This document shows, piece by piece, positions 1 to 9,921 of a DNA stretch of 64,000 nt; the first letter of the stretch is position 1; every line of letters starts with the position of its first letter. Under the pieces are notes generated by a model, which was not told where the DNA came from, did no database searches, and was given only the letters and a program-made list of their open reading frames with translations. Position numbers and translations under genes: made by a program. Location of the stretch: the NCBI GenBank assembly GCA_029298735.1, contig JANSLP010000012.1, forward strand, positions 230,255-294,254. Reading direction: 5' to 3'. The DNA comes from Ophiostoma sp. CBS 140.51. Lineage: Eukaryota; Ascomycota; Sordariomycetes; Ophiostomatales; Ophiostomataceae.

Positions 1-774
1 TCGGACACGGCGCCGACACGGACAGCTACGAGATACACGGAAATGACATTCGCCGAACTATTGAGCGCACCACCTCTGCCAGAGTGGCCGAATGATGACG
101 AGGACGTCCGGGAAGCACTGACACAATTGCCGAGAATCGACCCCATCGACATGGCCCGGCATTTTGTCAAGCGCGGAAAATATGTGTCTGAAATTCAGAA
201 CCTGCTGGCCTACCAGGGCGTCTCATGCCTAGACTCACCGGAGACGAACTACGTCTTGCGGTTTTCGGGAAGGAACTCGGAAGGTGACTCCCTAGTGTTT
301 CCCCGGCTCCGACCACGCTACGGCGTACTTGCCCCGGCACGGCCGCTCGTCTTCTACAAGACTTGGATCCTACAGCTGATCGACGGTCTTTGATGCCTGC
401 ATGGACATGGCATTATCCACCGGGACCTGAGGATAGACAACCTCGTCTTTGGGGATAACGATGAGAACGGCATCTCACCACTTGTTATTGCAGACCTCGA
501 AGGCCGCTGGAGGAATAGGGTGGCACCAGAGCTGTCCCATAGCGAGAAGACAGACCTAAAAGACATCGGCTGGACGGCGCAGTCGGGCATTCACGACATT
601 GGCACTACTATCAAGGGCATGATTTATGCCAACACGCCCATCACGGCCCAGGTCGCCTGGTCGGTTCCTGCACCTTTGTATGGCATCGTGGCGGCATGTT
701 TGCAGTCAAACCCAGAAGAGCGGCCAAGCCTGGATGAGTTTAAGTCCATGGTGGAGAACATTGACTGTCCTTGA
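1..774 (+). pseudogene. Protein-kinase-like gene with one in-frame TGA, partial at the left edge
   Basis: One reading frame runs from the window edge to a TGA at 772-774, interrupted only by a TGA at 391-393. After that stop the same frame continues with a kinase catalytic loop (HGHGIIHRDLRIDNLVFGD), a degenerate metal-binding motif (ADLEG in place of DFG) and a C-lobe ending NPEERPSLDEF. The frame is open upstream of the first ATG at 43, so the N-lobe (glycine loop and VAIK lysine) may lie left of the window. The stop sits where related kinases read GLxxLHxxGIIHRDL; Arg CGA to TGA would be a single transition. No GT-AG intron removes it. I read this as a recently disabled or readthrough-dependent member of a fungal kinase-like family. 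The kinase fold assignment is firm, and functional status is unknown. Confidence 0.6.
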
Positions 775-2612
775 TGTTATCCTTCTCGTCATGCGTATGA
801 GATGATTATTGCAATATATGCAATAGGCCTTACAATGTCTGCTCCCGACAGTTGTGCCATCCGACTGTCAACAAGGACAACCAAGATAAGCACTGAAACA
901 CTGCACACAACTGCAAACCACGGCAATATACCGGGAAGAAAATAGAGTGAGTAGGAATTCCGATTTACAGTGATTACACAACAGAGAGCACAGGTTCCAG
1001 GCAGAATTATCGAGAAAGAAAGAGGTTGGATGACAGACGGAAGGATGAAAAGAGTCACAGTATTATGCACGTCGCTCTGTCGTAAAAATACTCGCCCCTT
1101 CCTTCCCGCAAGGAGCTTCCGTATTGAGGTCGTTCAGTGTTCATCTCTTGGCCTCCCTCTTTCCAAGTGCTCGGCTTGTAACGTTTCAAAAAGGCCTCAC
1201 TCATCGCTGTTACTATCGGCTGGAACGGAAGGAACATCGATCACAGAGCACGAAATGACAGAGAACGGGTAACAATGCACAGGGCAATGCTGTGTGAGTC
1301 TTTGGGAAACGGGGCAGTCCGGGGTTGGCGGGCATTCTATCTATCTCGGCAGCTGTTGCGGCGAAGCAAAGTACGATGGGAATATGGGGGAGGCAAATAG
1401 TGGAAGTGCCACTGGCAGAAAAGAAAACGGAGGCATCGACGTTCGTGGTTGGCTATATGCTGTGATCAATACGACAGTTCTGTGTCTGCCTGCTGTCCTG
1501 TTGTCCTGCTGTCGCCAGCAAATGACCCAATGGCCTGGATTCCTAACATATTGGAATCTTGGAAGCTTGACCGTTTCCCTCGCATCGCCTTCCTGTGACC
1601 AAACCAAGACACACGCCCTCTGCCTTGACCAGTCAGTCACCAACGTGCCCTTCCCCTGTAGCGACCGCCAACACTGCCAGCAATTCGCCAAGAGGGGCGT
1701 CTCGGGGGTGCTCTCGGGGGCTACGGGAGAGCTGTTTACGTTTACGCGGGGACCCTTTGGGAGGGGGCACAGCATGTCGTTGTTGGGTTGGGCCGTTTGC
1801 GAGGTTGGAGGGGGTGTGTGGGATGAGATGAGAGTGAATCTGAAATGGCGGTGTCTAATCTTTGCGTCCGCATTTGTTTTCGATTCATTTTCGATTCGTT
1901 TTCCTTTTATTGCTCACCGTTTTTTCGTTGACCAGAACAGCGATTGGAGGAAATCAAGCGCAAAATACGCGACAGGATGGAGGGGGAAGGAGAAATACGG
2001 AAGAGATTGGGCGAAACAGCATCCTGATGGAGAAGGAGGGGGGAAGAAGCGTGGGGGAACAGTCGAGGTTGACGAAAACGTGATGAGGAGCACAGAGAGA
2101 GGGGTTTATCACGCAGGAGGAATACGGCGAAGGCCGTAAATGTAGGATAATGCGTCTCGAGGCGAGTAAAAAGAAAACAAAAATGATAGAAAACGGTAAA
2201 AAATATGAGCACTTTGCGAACATAGGGAGAGAAAAAGAAAGCCAACAAAAAAGCAAAGGGAGCTGAAGTCGAGAAGTCGATAGCTGAAACGGTTGGTAAA
2301 CAAAATGTGAGCAAAAGTTGAACAATGTGAGTGAAATGTCATATTTGGCTACTATTTTGTTGTCATTTTATGACCAACAACACATTTGTTTTTCGTTTGC
2401 AGAAACAACAGAAAATAGCGAAGAAAAAAAAAGAAAGAACAATATTACGACGATATTCCAATATCATCCAACACAACCTGTGTTTTGGCAAATTTATGCG
2501 AATAAAAAAAGGAAGAAGAAAATCGAGCGAAATCAACCAACATGAAATTTGAGCAAACCAACACACGCTTTAATCACAGCCTCGGTCACTGTTTGAGCAC
2601 CCACTGGTCACA

Positions 2613-3331
2613 TCACAGGCATCAATCACTCTTGGACAATCACCGTCTCGGACAAATTTTATGGCAAAACGGTGAGCAGGCTTTCTAGGTAAGGTAAGGA
2701 CTCCCACTTACCAACATCACAGATCACAGGCAGCACCGGGGACCTGGCGTTCTGGTCGTATCGATCATACGCGCCGCAGACTCTGTTCCACAGCCTGGTC
2801 CTCCACGCCCCTCCACGACAACATGTGACTGAAGGCCTCTGTTGGTAATAGCTGTTGGTAGTTGCTGGTTGTTGTTGTTGTTGTTGTTGTTGTTTAAGAA
2901 GAATAAGAAGTGGTGTTGGTTTAATTTCGGATAGAAGGCTTGGGGTCTTTTGAACTGCCTTAATAGGGAGGAAATAAGAGATAGACGGAAAACGAAAGAC
3001 GAGAGGGTGAAGGACAAAATGTCGCATACTCCATCACGACCAAGCACAGTCTATTTGCGCTCCTCAACTCATCACGGACACTTTGGGTCATCACAGCGGT
3101 CTCTCTTCCAGTAAAAGTGAGAAGGCAGACGTGATGATTGCACGCGCCTCCTTTCTCTCTCTCACAGGCAGACATCACATTCACAAAGGCCCAAGCACAG
3201 GACCTTTTTACTCACAAAAGGTGCTCATCGCAGCCAATGGTATTTCACAAGGCAGACACACACAAGAAGAGGCTCAGCTGAACCAATCGAACGCGAAGAA
3301 AATACACCTTCTCACCAGAGGCTCACAGGCA
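2613..3331 (+). repeat. Dispersed 9-mer TCACAGGCA, four exact copies
   Basis: Exact copies are at 2613-2621, 2724-2732, 3162-3170 and 3323-3331. Near-matches such as TCACAAGGCA (about 3245) lie between them. Four exact 9-mers in 720 bp is far above chance. Function is unknown. Confidence 0.6.
2868..2894. repeat. (GTT)9 microsatellite
   Basis: Nine perfect tandem GTT units, preceded by imperfect GTTGGTA/GTTGCTG units from about 2840. It lies in non-coding sequence. Confidence 0.95.
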
Positions 3332-4810
3332 ACAAAGAAAAGAGGTGAGCGGTGACGAGCTACTATTGGATAAAATAGAGGAAGGCGGTGGCCAATAGCC
3401 TGGTAAAGCACCTTTTCTCGCCGCTCTTTCGTTTCCCCTCCCCTCCATCTTTCGTGAGGTTGCATTGTATGATCCGCCCATGATCTCCCCCTCGAGCACG
3501 CCCCCTCCCTCCTCCATTGTCTTTTATCTCCTTATCACTATCACACACACCGAGAGAGGAAAATATGGTGGCCAACAGCTGGAAAGGAGGGGGTGCTTGT
3601 TGGGTTGGAGCACCCCCATGGGGCAGGTGTCGGTCATGCTCGCGACGGTGATGCTCAACTTAACGCGTCCCCGTGCACCCCCACTTGGTTGATCTCCTTT
3701 CCCTCGGAGCATTATGGATGAGCCTTTATTGTGTGAAATCGTCAAAGAGCGTGCTTTTATTGCGTGACGGAAAACGGTCGGAAGTTGACTAAAACGACCA
3801 GCGCGGATATGTTATTTTCGTCCAGGTAAGGAGAATGTCACAAATCAGACGCGGGAGGGTAAACTGCAAAGACTTTTTATTTCCCTCGGAGCAATATCGC
3901 AACAAACTCGAAAATAAAGACGGAGAGAAAGTAAGAATGATCAGCATCCTTAGACCAGGTGACGGGCCGTTGATGAAGGATGGGGGAGGGGGCGAAGAGT
4001 CCACCACGGGGGCTAGGGAAGCGGGAGGGCGCGAAAAGCGGAAGAGGAAGAGGGAAGGGCTCATCACGCGCCGCGAAGGCGAGCACGCGGTCCCCTCACC
4101 TCCTCTCACTCACTCTCTCACCCGCCTGTCAACCACTCACAAGTCACTATGGGCGAGGTAAAAATAGAACAACCGGAAAAGGCAAAAAGTAAACGACTCC
4201 GGACAGAAACGGAAACATTGTTTCCAATGTCAACAAAATACTAAGACGGCATTGTTGGCTTTTTAGTATTTTGAAAAAAATAATGCCGTGAAAAGGAGCC
4301 CATCATGTCTACAGAGGTATCTTTGGCATTGTACGTCGTTGTCTGAAAATATTCTACAGCCAAGCAAGGGGATACGATGTGTTGTTGATAGCATAACTGG
4401 TCTGTAATGTACCCTTCATTGTGTGTGTATGTCTGATGGAATGAAAATAGATCATGAAGGCTCATAATCAAAGAGCTACGCGAAGCAAGGAGTTTGTAGT
4501 CTATTTCTGCGACAAACACATTTGGCCGTTTCTTTACTTGCTATTTTTATTGTTATCTGATGGTGGCAGATTGAGAATGCGCTTCATATGATATCATACT
4601 GAGTGGCCGTGTAAGTTTATCATGATAACATTGGTAGCAAACACCTTTCATACAAGATCCTAAGTGGTGATGAAAGCGAATCAAACAAACTAGTATTATT
4701 ACATGTAATCAATAGCGCCGTTGTAGATAACCCACATACTCCTCGACATTATATGTGTATTTCTTGTTCCTTTTGTTTTTCATTGATTTTTTTCCCTTCT
4801 CGTACCAATC

Positions 4811-6462
4811 TTACTCGGCATCGCCGTTGGCCTCCTTGAGCAGAGCAGCGGCTTTCTCGGAGCGCGGCTTGAAAACAACATCAAACTTGCCCGGGTGGCT
4901 CGACAGACCAGTGCTGAACTTGATGGGCTGGTCAAAGGGTGTGCCGTCGGGGTTGAGCGGTGCCGAAATGTCCATGGTCGCGACCATGGTGGCAACCATG
5001 ATCCATACAGACGCCTGGGCCAGGTGACGGCCGACACAGATGCGGCGACCGAAGCCAAAGGGACCGACCAAGAACGGCTCGCCGGCACCGCCCTCTTCCT
5101 TGGGCGTGAAACGGTCCGGGTTGAACGACTCGGGATCGCTGTAGACGGACTTGTCACGGCTCATGGCGTAGGTGTTGTAGTACACATAAGTGCCCTTGGG
5201 GATAAACATGTCATTGTAAATGTCGTCCTTCAAGGACTTGTGGGGAATGCCAATGGGCGAGAGTGGGCGCCAACGGGTGGTTTCTTCGACAAGGTAGTCA
5301 AGGTAGCGCAGCTGCGGCCGGTCAGCGAGCGAGGGCAGACGGTCAGTGCCAACGACGCGGTCGAGCTCGGCGCGGGCCTTGGCAAAGACGTGGGGATTCT
5401 TCATAAGGTTGAGGAGGGCGACGGTCGTGGTGGCATATGTCGTATTGGAGCCCGCGATGAACACCGACCCCGACGCACCCTGAATGTCCTTGATGGACAT
5501 GTGGTTGGGCAGCTGCTTCTCCTGGTTCTCGTCAAACTTTTTGAGCAGCGAGTAAGCAAAGGACGGGTTGGCGGTACCCGCGGCGTATTCCTTTTGAATG
5601 GCGGCAAAGGGGACGTCGTGGAGGCGGCGGATGGCCCAGCGCCAGCGGCGGGCATGCTGCAGGGTCACGGAGTAGTTGAGAAAGTTGGGGACGTGGCGGA
5701 CTGCAGAGCGAGCGTTAGCAGCGGCACGGTAAGAACTATATCAGAAAAGTCATACGTACATAAAGGCATATAGTCAACTAGAGTGGTTCCGGGGTTGCCG
5801 CCTTGGGCCGTGGCGCTGTTGGCATCAATGGCAATCTTGATATACGGATCGTCGTCGCGCTTGACCTGCACACCGAAACCGATTCTCAAAACAATGGCCG
5901 ATGCAAACCGTCTCAGCGAGAAGTCCCACTTGTCCGTCGACTTCAGGATCCGGGCCACGGCCTGCCGCGCCTCGTCCTCCTGGATCGGGCGGTAGTTGGT
6001 AATCGCCGTCTTGGTGAAGCCCGTCTGCAGAGCAGAACGGTGCAGCTTGAAGCGCGGACCGTATGGCATAAACGTCAGCGTTAGGCCCCAGCCCATGACA
6101 TCAAACAGGATAAAGTTGGGCCGGTCTTGGTAGATGGCGCCGCGCTTGTCGAGCAGCTCGTTGGCGACTTTTTGGGAGTTGAGCACAATCATGTGGTTGC
6201 CGAGGACGTTGAAGTAAACAATGTCCGAATTGTACTCCTTGGCATAGGCCATGTGTGTTAGATGGGCATTTTCCATGGGCAGCCGGCGGTAGTGACCAAA
6301 GAGCGGCTCAGCGGGAGGCGACGGCGGCAGCGGGCAAGGGAACCGGGAGCTGGCCGTGATGCGCCGGACGGTCAGAAACACGACGGCGAGCACGCCGAGG
6401 AGCGCGGCCACAGCCAACGACTCTTTGGGCGTGGCCCCAGCAAGAAGTGTGAGGAGGCCCAT
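4811..6462 (-). CDS. Cytochrome P450 monooxygenase, OrdA-like microsomal type
   Basis: Two exons on the minus strand, 6462-5760 and 5700-4811, joined across a 59-nt GTACGT...CAG intron (5701-5759), give 530 residues. An N-terminal membrane anchor (about residues 14-32) is followed by a Pro-rich hinge. The I-helix oxygen-binding motif is AGSNTT, the K-helix ExxR is EETTR, the PERF-type motif is FNPDRF, and the heme loop FGFGRRICVG carries the thiolate Cys. All catalytic landmarks are intact, so it should be an active ER-bound, NADPH-P450 reductase-dependent hydroxylase. The sequence style (YQDRP, MGWGLTL) resembles the family annotated as O-methylsterigmatocystin oxidoreductase-like, but the substrate is unknown. 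It is divergently arranged with the homogentisate-dioxygenase-like gene, so an aromatic substrate is an inference from context. The start is the first ATG of the frame, just before the anchor. Confidence 0.92.
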
Positions 6463-7686
6463 TGTGGGGGAAAGATGTGAAGATGAAACGAGGTTGGTGA
6501 TGTCTGTGTTGGGATAAAAACAGCTGCCATTCAACAAGCACAAAAATAAAGTGCACGAATATGGTTGACAGACTTCTTTTGAAGTATGTTGTATGTGCCG
6601 CACTTTCTGGCTGATAAAAAGATAAAACAACGAATAGAAGTCGCCTGATTATGTTTGGTCTTCTTAGCAGAGGCCGGCGTCACCCGTTGAAGCTCCGTGT
6701 GAGAACAGGGAGCTGGAGTTAGCTGTACGTTGGGCCGGAGCGTGATCAATGCCGAGACCGACTGAGATATCAGGCAGAAGAAAGAGGTGAAGTAGGCCAA
6801 GCAAAAAAAAAAACCAAAAAAAAGTACGATCGTTCTGCCGTCCATGGTAGGATTCACAGCTCGAAATGGATGCGGGACACCAACCACAACCACATGGGAA
6901 ATCAAACCCATTAGCAAGCAATGATGATGGGTCCCGGCAGGGCTGATGGAGCTGCTGTTATCTGCGTCGCTCTCTGGACCCCGGAGGCTGTTTATTGTCA
7001 ACATCGGTGCTAGCGCGACGTCACTTTTGAGCGGTGTTAGTGGAGTATTCTGACCCGTGTTAGTGCTGTTAGCGGCTTCCTCTTATCGGGCGGCCGTCTT
7101 AGTGGGATATGCCGGCCGGCCGGCCGGTCCTGGCACTCTTTCCTTTTACATGTACACTACTCAACTAGTGCGGTGATAGCAGGAAGGAGCGATGAGGGAG
7201 GGAGGGGGGCAAAGAGGGCGGATACAGACAACCAGACACACTTGGAGCACAAGGAAATGGAAGGCACGATGGGAATCGCTGCAGAACAATGGCGGCAGGA
7301 GCGACGCGGCAGGCGATTCTGTCTCCTTCCCTCCCTTTGTGTGGCAGATGCTTCGTCAAACGTGGAGAGCACAGCCGGCTTGTCGTATTTCCGCCTTGCT
7401 TTTTGTCCGCGGACAACCATTTTGGAAAGAGAAATTGTCAAAGACATGACATGAGAGCAAGTGGTTTTATTGTCTTGTCGGCTGTTCAAAATCAGATAAA
7501 CAAGCACTTGTTCAACTCGATAACTTGAGACTTTGACATCTTCATTCCAGGAAGGAAAGAGCAGTTTCCCATCGTGCCTTCCTCAAGCCACTTGTACTCT
7601 CAACATACCTTCCTATTTTTCGAGCTTTTGTTGACAGCACCTTTTTGACATCCTCTCACATCGTTTCTCTCCATCACATCTTCATC
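6463..7686. promoter_or_regulatory. Shared divergent promoter, P450 / homogentisate-dioxygenase-like gene
   Basis: This 1.2-kb interval separates two head-to-head genes and has no coding potential. It contains (CCGG)4 at 7112-7127, a CGGCCG at 7091-7096 and repeated GTGTTAG words near 7030-7065. CGG/CCG palindromes are the usual half-site type of Zn2Cys6 activators, and one such regulator lies 2 kb downstream. Co-regulation of the pair is inferred. Confidence 0.55.
7112..7127. promoter_or_regulatory. (CCGG)4 palindrome, candidate Zn2Cys6 operator
   Basis: A 16-bp perfect palindrome made of four CCGG units, containing three overlapping CCGGCCGG octamers, between the P450 and dioxygenase starts. 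The same octamer recurs at 13973, 18094 and 19321, all intergenic within the cluster. Binding by the neighbouring regulator is inferred. Confidence 0.45.
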
Positions 7687-9213
7687 ATGGGCGACGCTTC
7701 GATTCTGGAGCCGACCACACCGGCCCCGTCAGCCTCCTCGACTCTCCCTCCCTCCATGTCTGCCTTTGGTGCATCCGCCGCCGGCTCACGCACGACACCA
7801 CCCTCCGGCCCTGCAGACCCGTACCGCTACCAAGTCGGCTTCGGCAACTACTTTTCTAGTGAAGCCGTCCCGGATGCTCTGCCGCCAGCAGGCCGCAATG
7901 TGCCGCAAAAGTGCCCCTACGACCTGTACTCGGAGCAGCTCAACGGCACACCCTTTGTGTCCTACCGCGATACCCTGCAGCACGTCTGGATGTACCGCAT
8001 CCGACCTGCCGTTGCCCATTCGCGTCCAGGAAAGTTGGCCGCCGAGGCCCAGAACACAGACATGGAGGCCTGCTTCAGCAAGCAGAACCCCAACGTCGAG
8101 TTCACGCCCGTCACCTACGAGTGGGGCCCGCTGGCCTACCCGGCCGAGGACGAGCAGGTGACCTTTATCCAGGGTCTGAAGACGATTGGCGGCAGCGGTG
8201 ACCCTAGCACCAAGGAGGGCCTGGCCATGCACATGTACAGCTGCAATGCCTCCATGGGCCGCCAGGCGTTTTGCAACAACGACGGCGATTTCCTGATTCT
8301 GCCACAGGTCGGCCGCTTGGACATCCAGACTGAGCTGGGCCGACTCATGGTGCGGCCCGGTGAGCTGTGTGTCATCCAGGCCGGCCTTCGGTGGAAGGTT
8401 TCGCTGCCAGATGGACCCTCTCGCGGTTACGTCCACGAGGTGTTTGGCTCGCACTTTGAGCTGCCCGACCTCGGCGTCATTGGTTCCAACGGTCTCGCCC
8501 ACCCCCGCGACTTTGCCTACCCCGTCGCTTCGTTTGACATGGAGGTCGCTCCCTGGGAGGTCGTCTACAAGCTGACTGGAGAGTACTATGGCTACACCCA
8601 GCGTCATACGCCCTTTGATGTCGTCGCCTGGCACGGCAGCTACGTTCCCTTCAAGTACGACATGGAGCTCTTTGTTCCGCTAGCTTGTGCCGCCAAGGAG
8701 CAGTGCGACCCGACCATTTACACAGTCCTGCACGCCAAGTCCAAGACGCCCAAGGTCTCGTTGTCCGAGTTTGCCGTCTACACGGCCAAGCACATTACCG
8801 CTCTCGACACCTACCGCCCGCCCTACTACCACCGCAACATGTCCACCGAGATGCTCGGCATGATTTACGGCGAGTACCACGGCAGTGTGCGCGATGTGCA
8901 GGCTGGCTGCTTGTCCTGCGAGAACTCGTACATGCCCCACGGCGATGCCTACAAGGCCTGGCAAGAGGCTACGACGGTCAAACTGGAGCCGCAGCTGGTC
9001 GGCGAGGGCGCCCTGAGCTTTATGCTGCACATCAACAACCATTTCAGTCTGACCAAGTTTGCGCTCGAGCGCAACCCGACCATTAAGCACATCCCCGGCT
9101 ACGAGGGCGATTTCTGGGATGACCTGCAGGGCCACTTTATGGACCACCTGGACACCATCAATGCGAAGCTGCAGTCTGCTGGTCTGCCCCTGTTGGGACA
9201 AGGGCCGGCGTAG
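7687..9213 (+). CDS. Homogentisate 1,2-dioxygenase-like protein, divergent paralogue
   Basis: A single exon of 508 residues beginning at the first ATG of the frame. The N-terminus shows the family signature YQVGFGNYFSSEAVP and QHVWMYRIRPAVAH, so the cupin fold of homogentisate dioxygenase is clear. Family members open the ring of homogentisate to maleylacetoacetate with Fe(II) in tyrosine/phenylacetate catabolism. Iron ligands align as His382, Glu388 and His418 with spacing identical to the human enzyme (335/341/371), and the AWHG histidine (His316) is kept. The usual PGGxSLH loop before the last ligand is absent: its His (human 365) aligns with Glu412 in a CLSCENS context. The usual neighbours (fumarylacetoacetase, maleylacetoacetate isomerase) are not in the window. 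It is therefore either a lineage-specific homogentisate dioxygenase or a paralogue with a changed substrate. Confidence 0.88.
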   Translation: MGDASILEPTTPAPSASSTLPPSMSAFGASAAGSRTTPPSGPADPYRYQVGFGNYFSSEAVPDALPPAGRNVPQKCPYDLYSEQLNGTPFVSYRDTLQHVWMYRIRPAVAHSRPGKLAAEAQNTDMEACFSKQNPNVEFTPVTYEWGPLAYPAEDEQVTFIQGLKTIGGSGDPSTKEGLAMHMYSCNASMGRQAFCNNDGDFLILPQVGRLDIQTELGRLMVRPGELCVIQAGLRWKVSLPDGPSRGYVHEVFGSHFELPDLGVIGSNGLAHPRDFAYPVASFDMEVAPWEVVYKLTGEYYGYTQRHTPFDVVAWHGSYVPFKYDMELFVPLACAAKEQCDPTIYTVLHAKSKTPKVSLSEFAVYTAKHITALDTYRPPYYHRNMSTEMLGMIYGEYHGSVRDVQAGCLSCENSYMPHGDAYKAWQEATTVKLEPQLVGEGALSFMLHINNHFSLTKFALERNPTIKHIPGYEGDFWDDLQGHFMDHLDTINAKLQSAGLPLLGQGPA

Positions 9214-9921
9214 AGAGAGTAGAGAAGGTGGTGTACATATTTTGTGACCTTTTCTAATTATCTGTTTATTATCTGACTACCTATTTGATATTTATATCGT
9301 TTATTTTGGAATATTCTCATTTTTGGATTGCTTAAAAGAGTCTCATACACGCATCATGTTTATCTCATTCTCAATTGCTTCGCATTCATTATCATACCTG
9401 ACCTCTCTCGACGTATCCTGATCAATCACAGACCAGGGATTCTCACTTACACGATACGCCCTGACAAGGACACTAAACGCTAAACGACAGCGAGCTAGCG
9501 CACGCAGCATACCCTCTCTCTTTCACCTCTTTCAGGGCATCATGTGTGGTGTCGGTCCCCGATGTGCGAAGGCTCCACTGATAAGCCCGTCTTCACTAGC
9601 GCGGCCGACTTACACCGGAACGGAGGAGTGCCACCCATGTCCATTCTTTGATGATTGGGGCCCAGGTTCTCATGGCCCTCCAGCCCTCTTATCATGGACA
9701 TACCGTACGGGGTAATGTGACCGCCACTCAAGCACGGCTAAAAGGTTGGAGGGACAGGGGTATGATACAGGTCAAGGAGAAGGCCAGCAACAAACAGACA
9801 TCGCCAACTCTGCAATATCGTCGTTGTCGACGACGACTCCGTTCTCAGCCTCAGCATCTCCTCTTACTCCTTCAACCACATCCACTCATCTCCACAATCC
9901 ACTTCATCATCACCACACACA
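9214..9921. other. Intergenic: dioxygenase 3' side and regulator promoter/leader
   Basis: The first 150 nt are AT-rich and fit a 3' UTR. The remainder precedes the regulator ATG and contains CGGCCG at 9602-9607 and a CT-rich leader from about 9780. No gene is seen. Confidence 0.5.

Larger units (their letters stand above)
775..4810. other. 4-kb intergenic region without a convincing gene
   Basis: No open frame here has protein-like composition or a recognisable domain. The longest (about 1294-2139, + strand) begins at a non-ATG codon and is rich in Gly, Trp and Cys. The stretch holds a (GTT)9 microsatellite, a dispersed TCACAGGCA repeat (2613-3331), purine-rich runs, and an AT-rich end (about 4200-4800) downstream of the P450 stop. 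Confidence 0.6.

Noticed and set aside
1294..2139. 281-codon + frame
   Set aside because: Starts at a non-ATG codon, with skewed composition and no domain; overlaps other equally open frames.
4972..4999. Apparent tandem duplication encoding MVATMVATM in the P450
   Set aside because: The L-helix length matches other P450s, so this is normal helix sequence and not an insertion.
4895..5773. Long + frame opposite the P450, and similar shadows opposite the dioxygenase, NCS1 permease and MFS genes
   Set aside because: Antisense shadows of GC-rich coding sequence, without homology signals.
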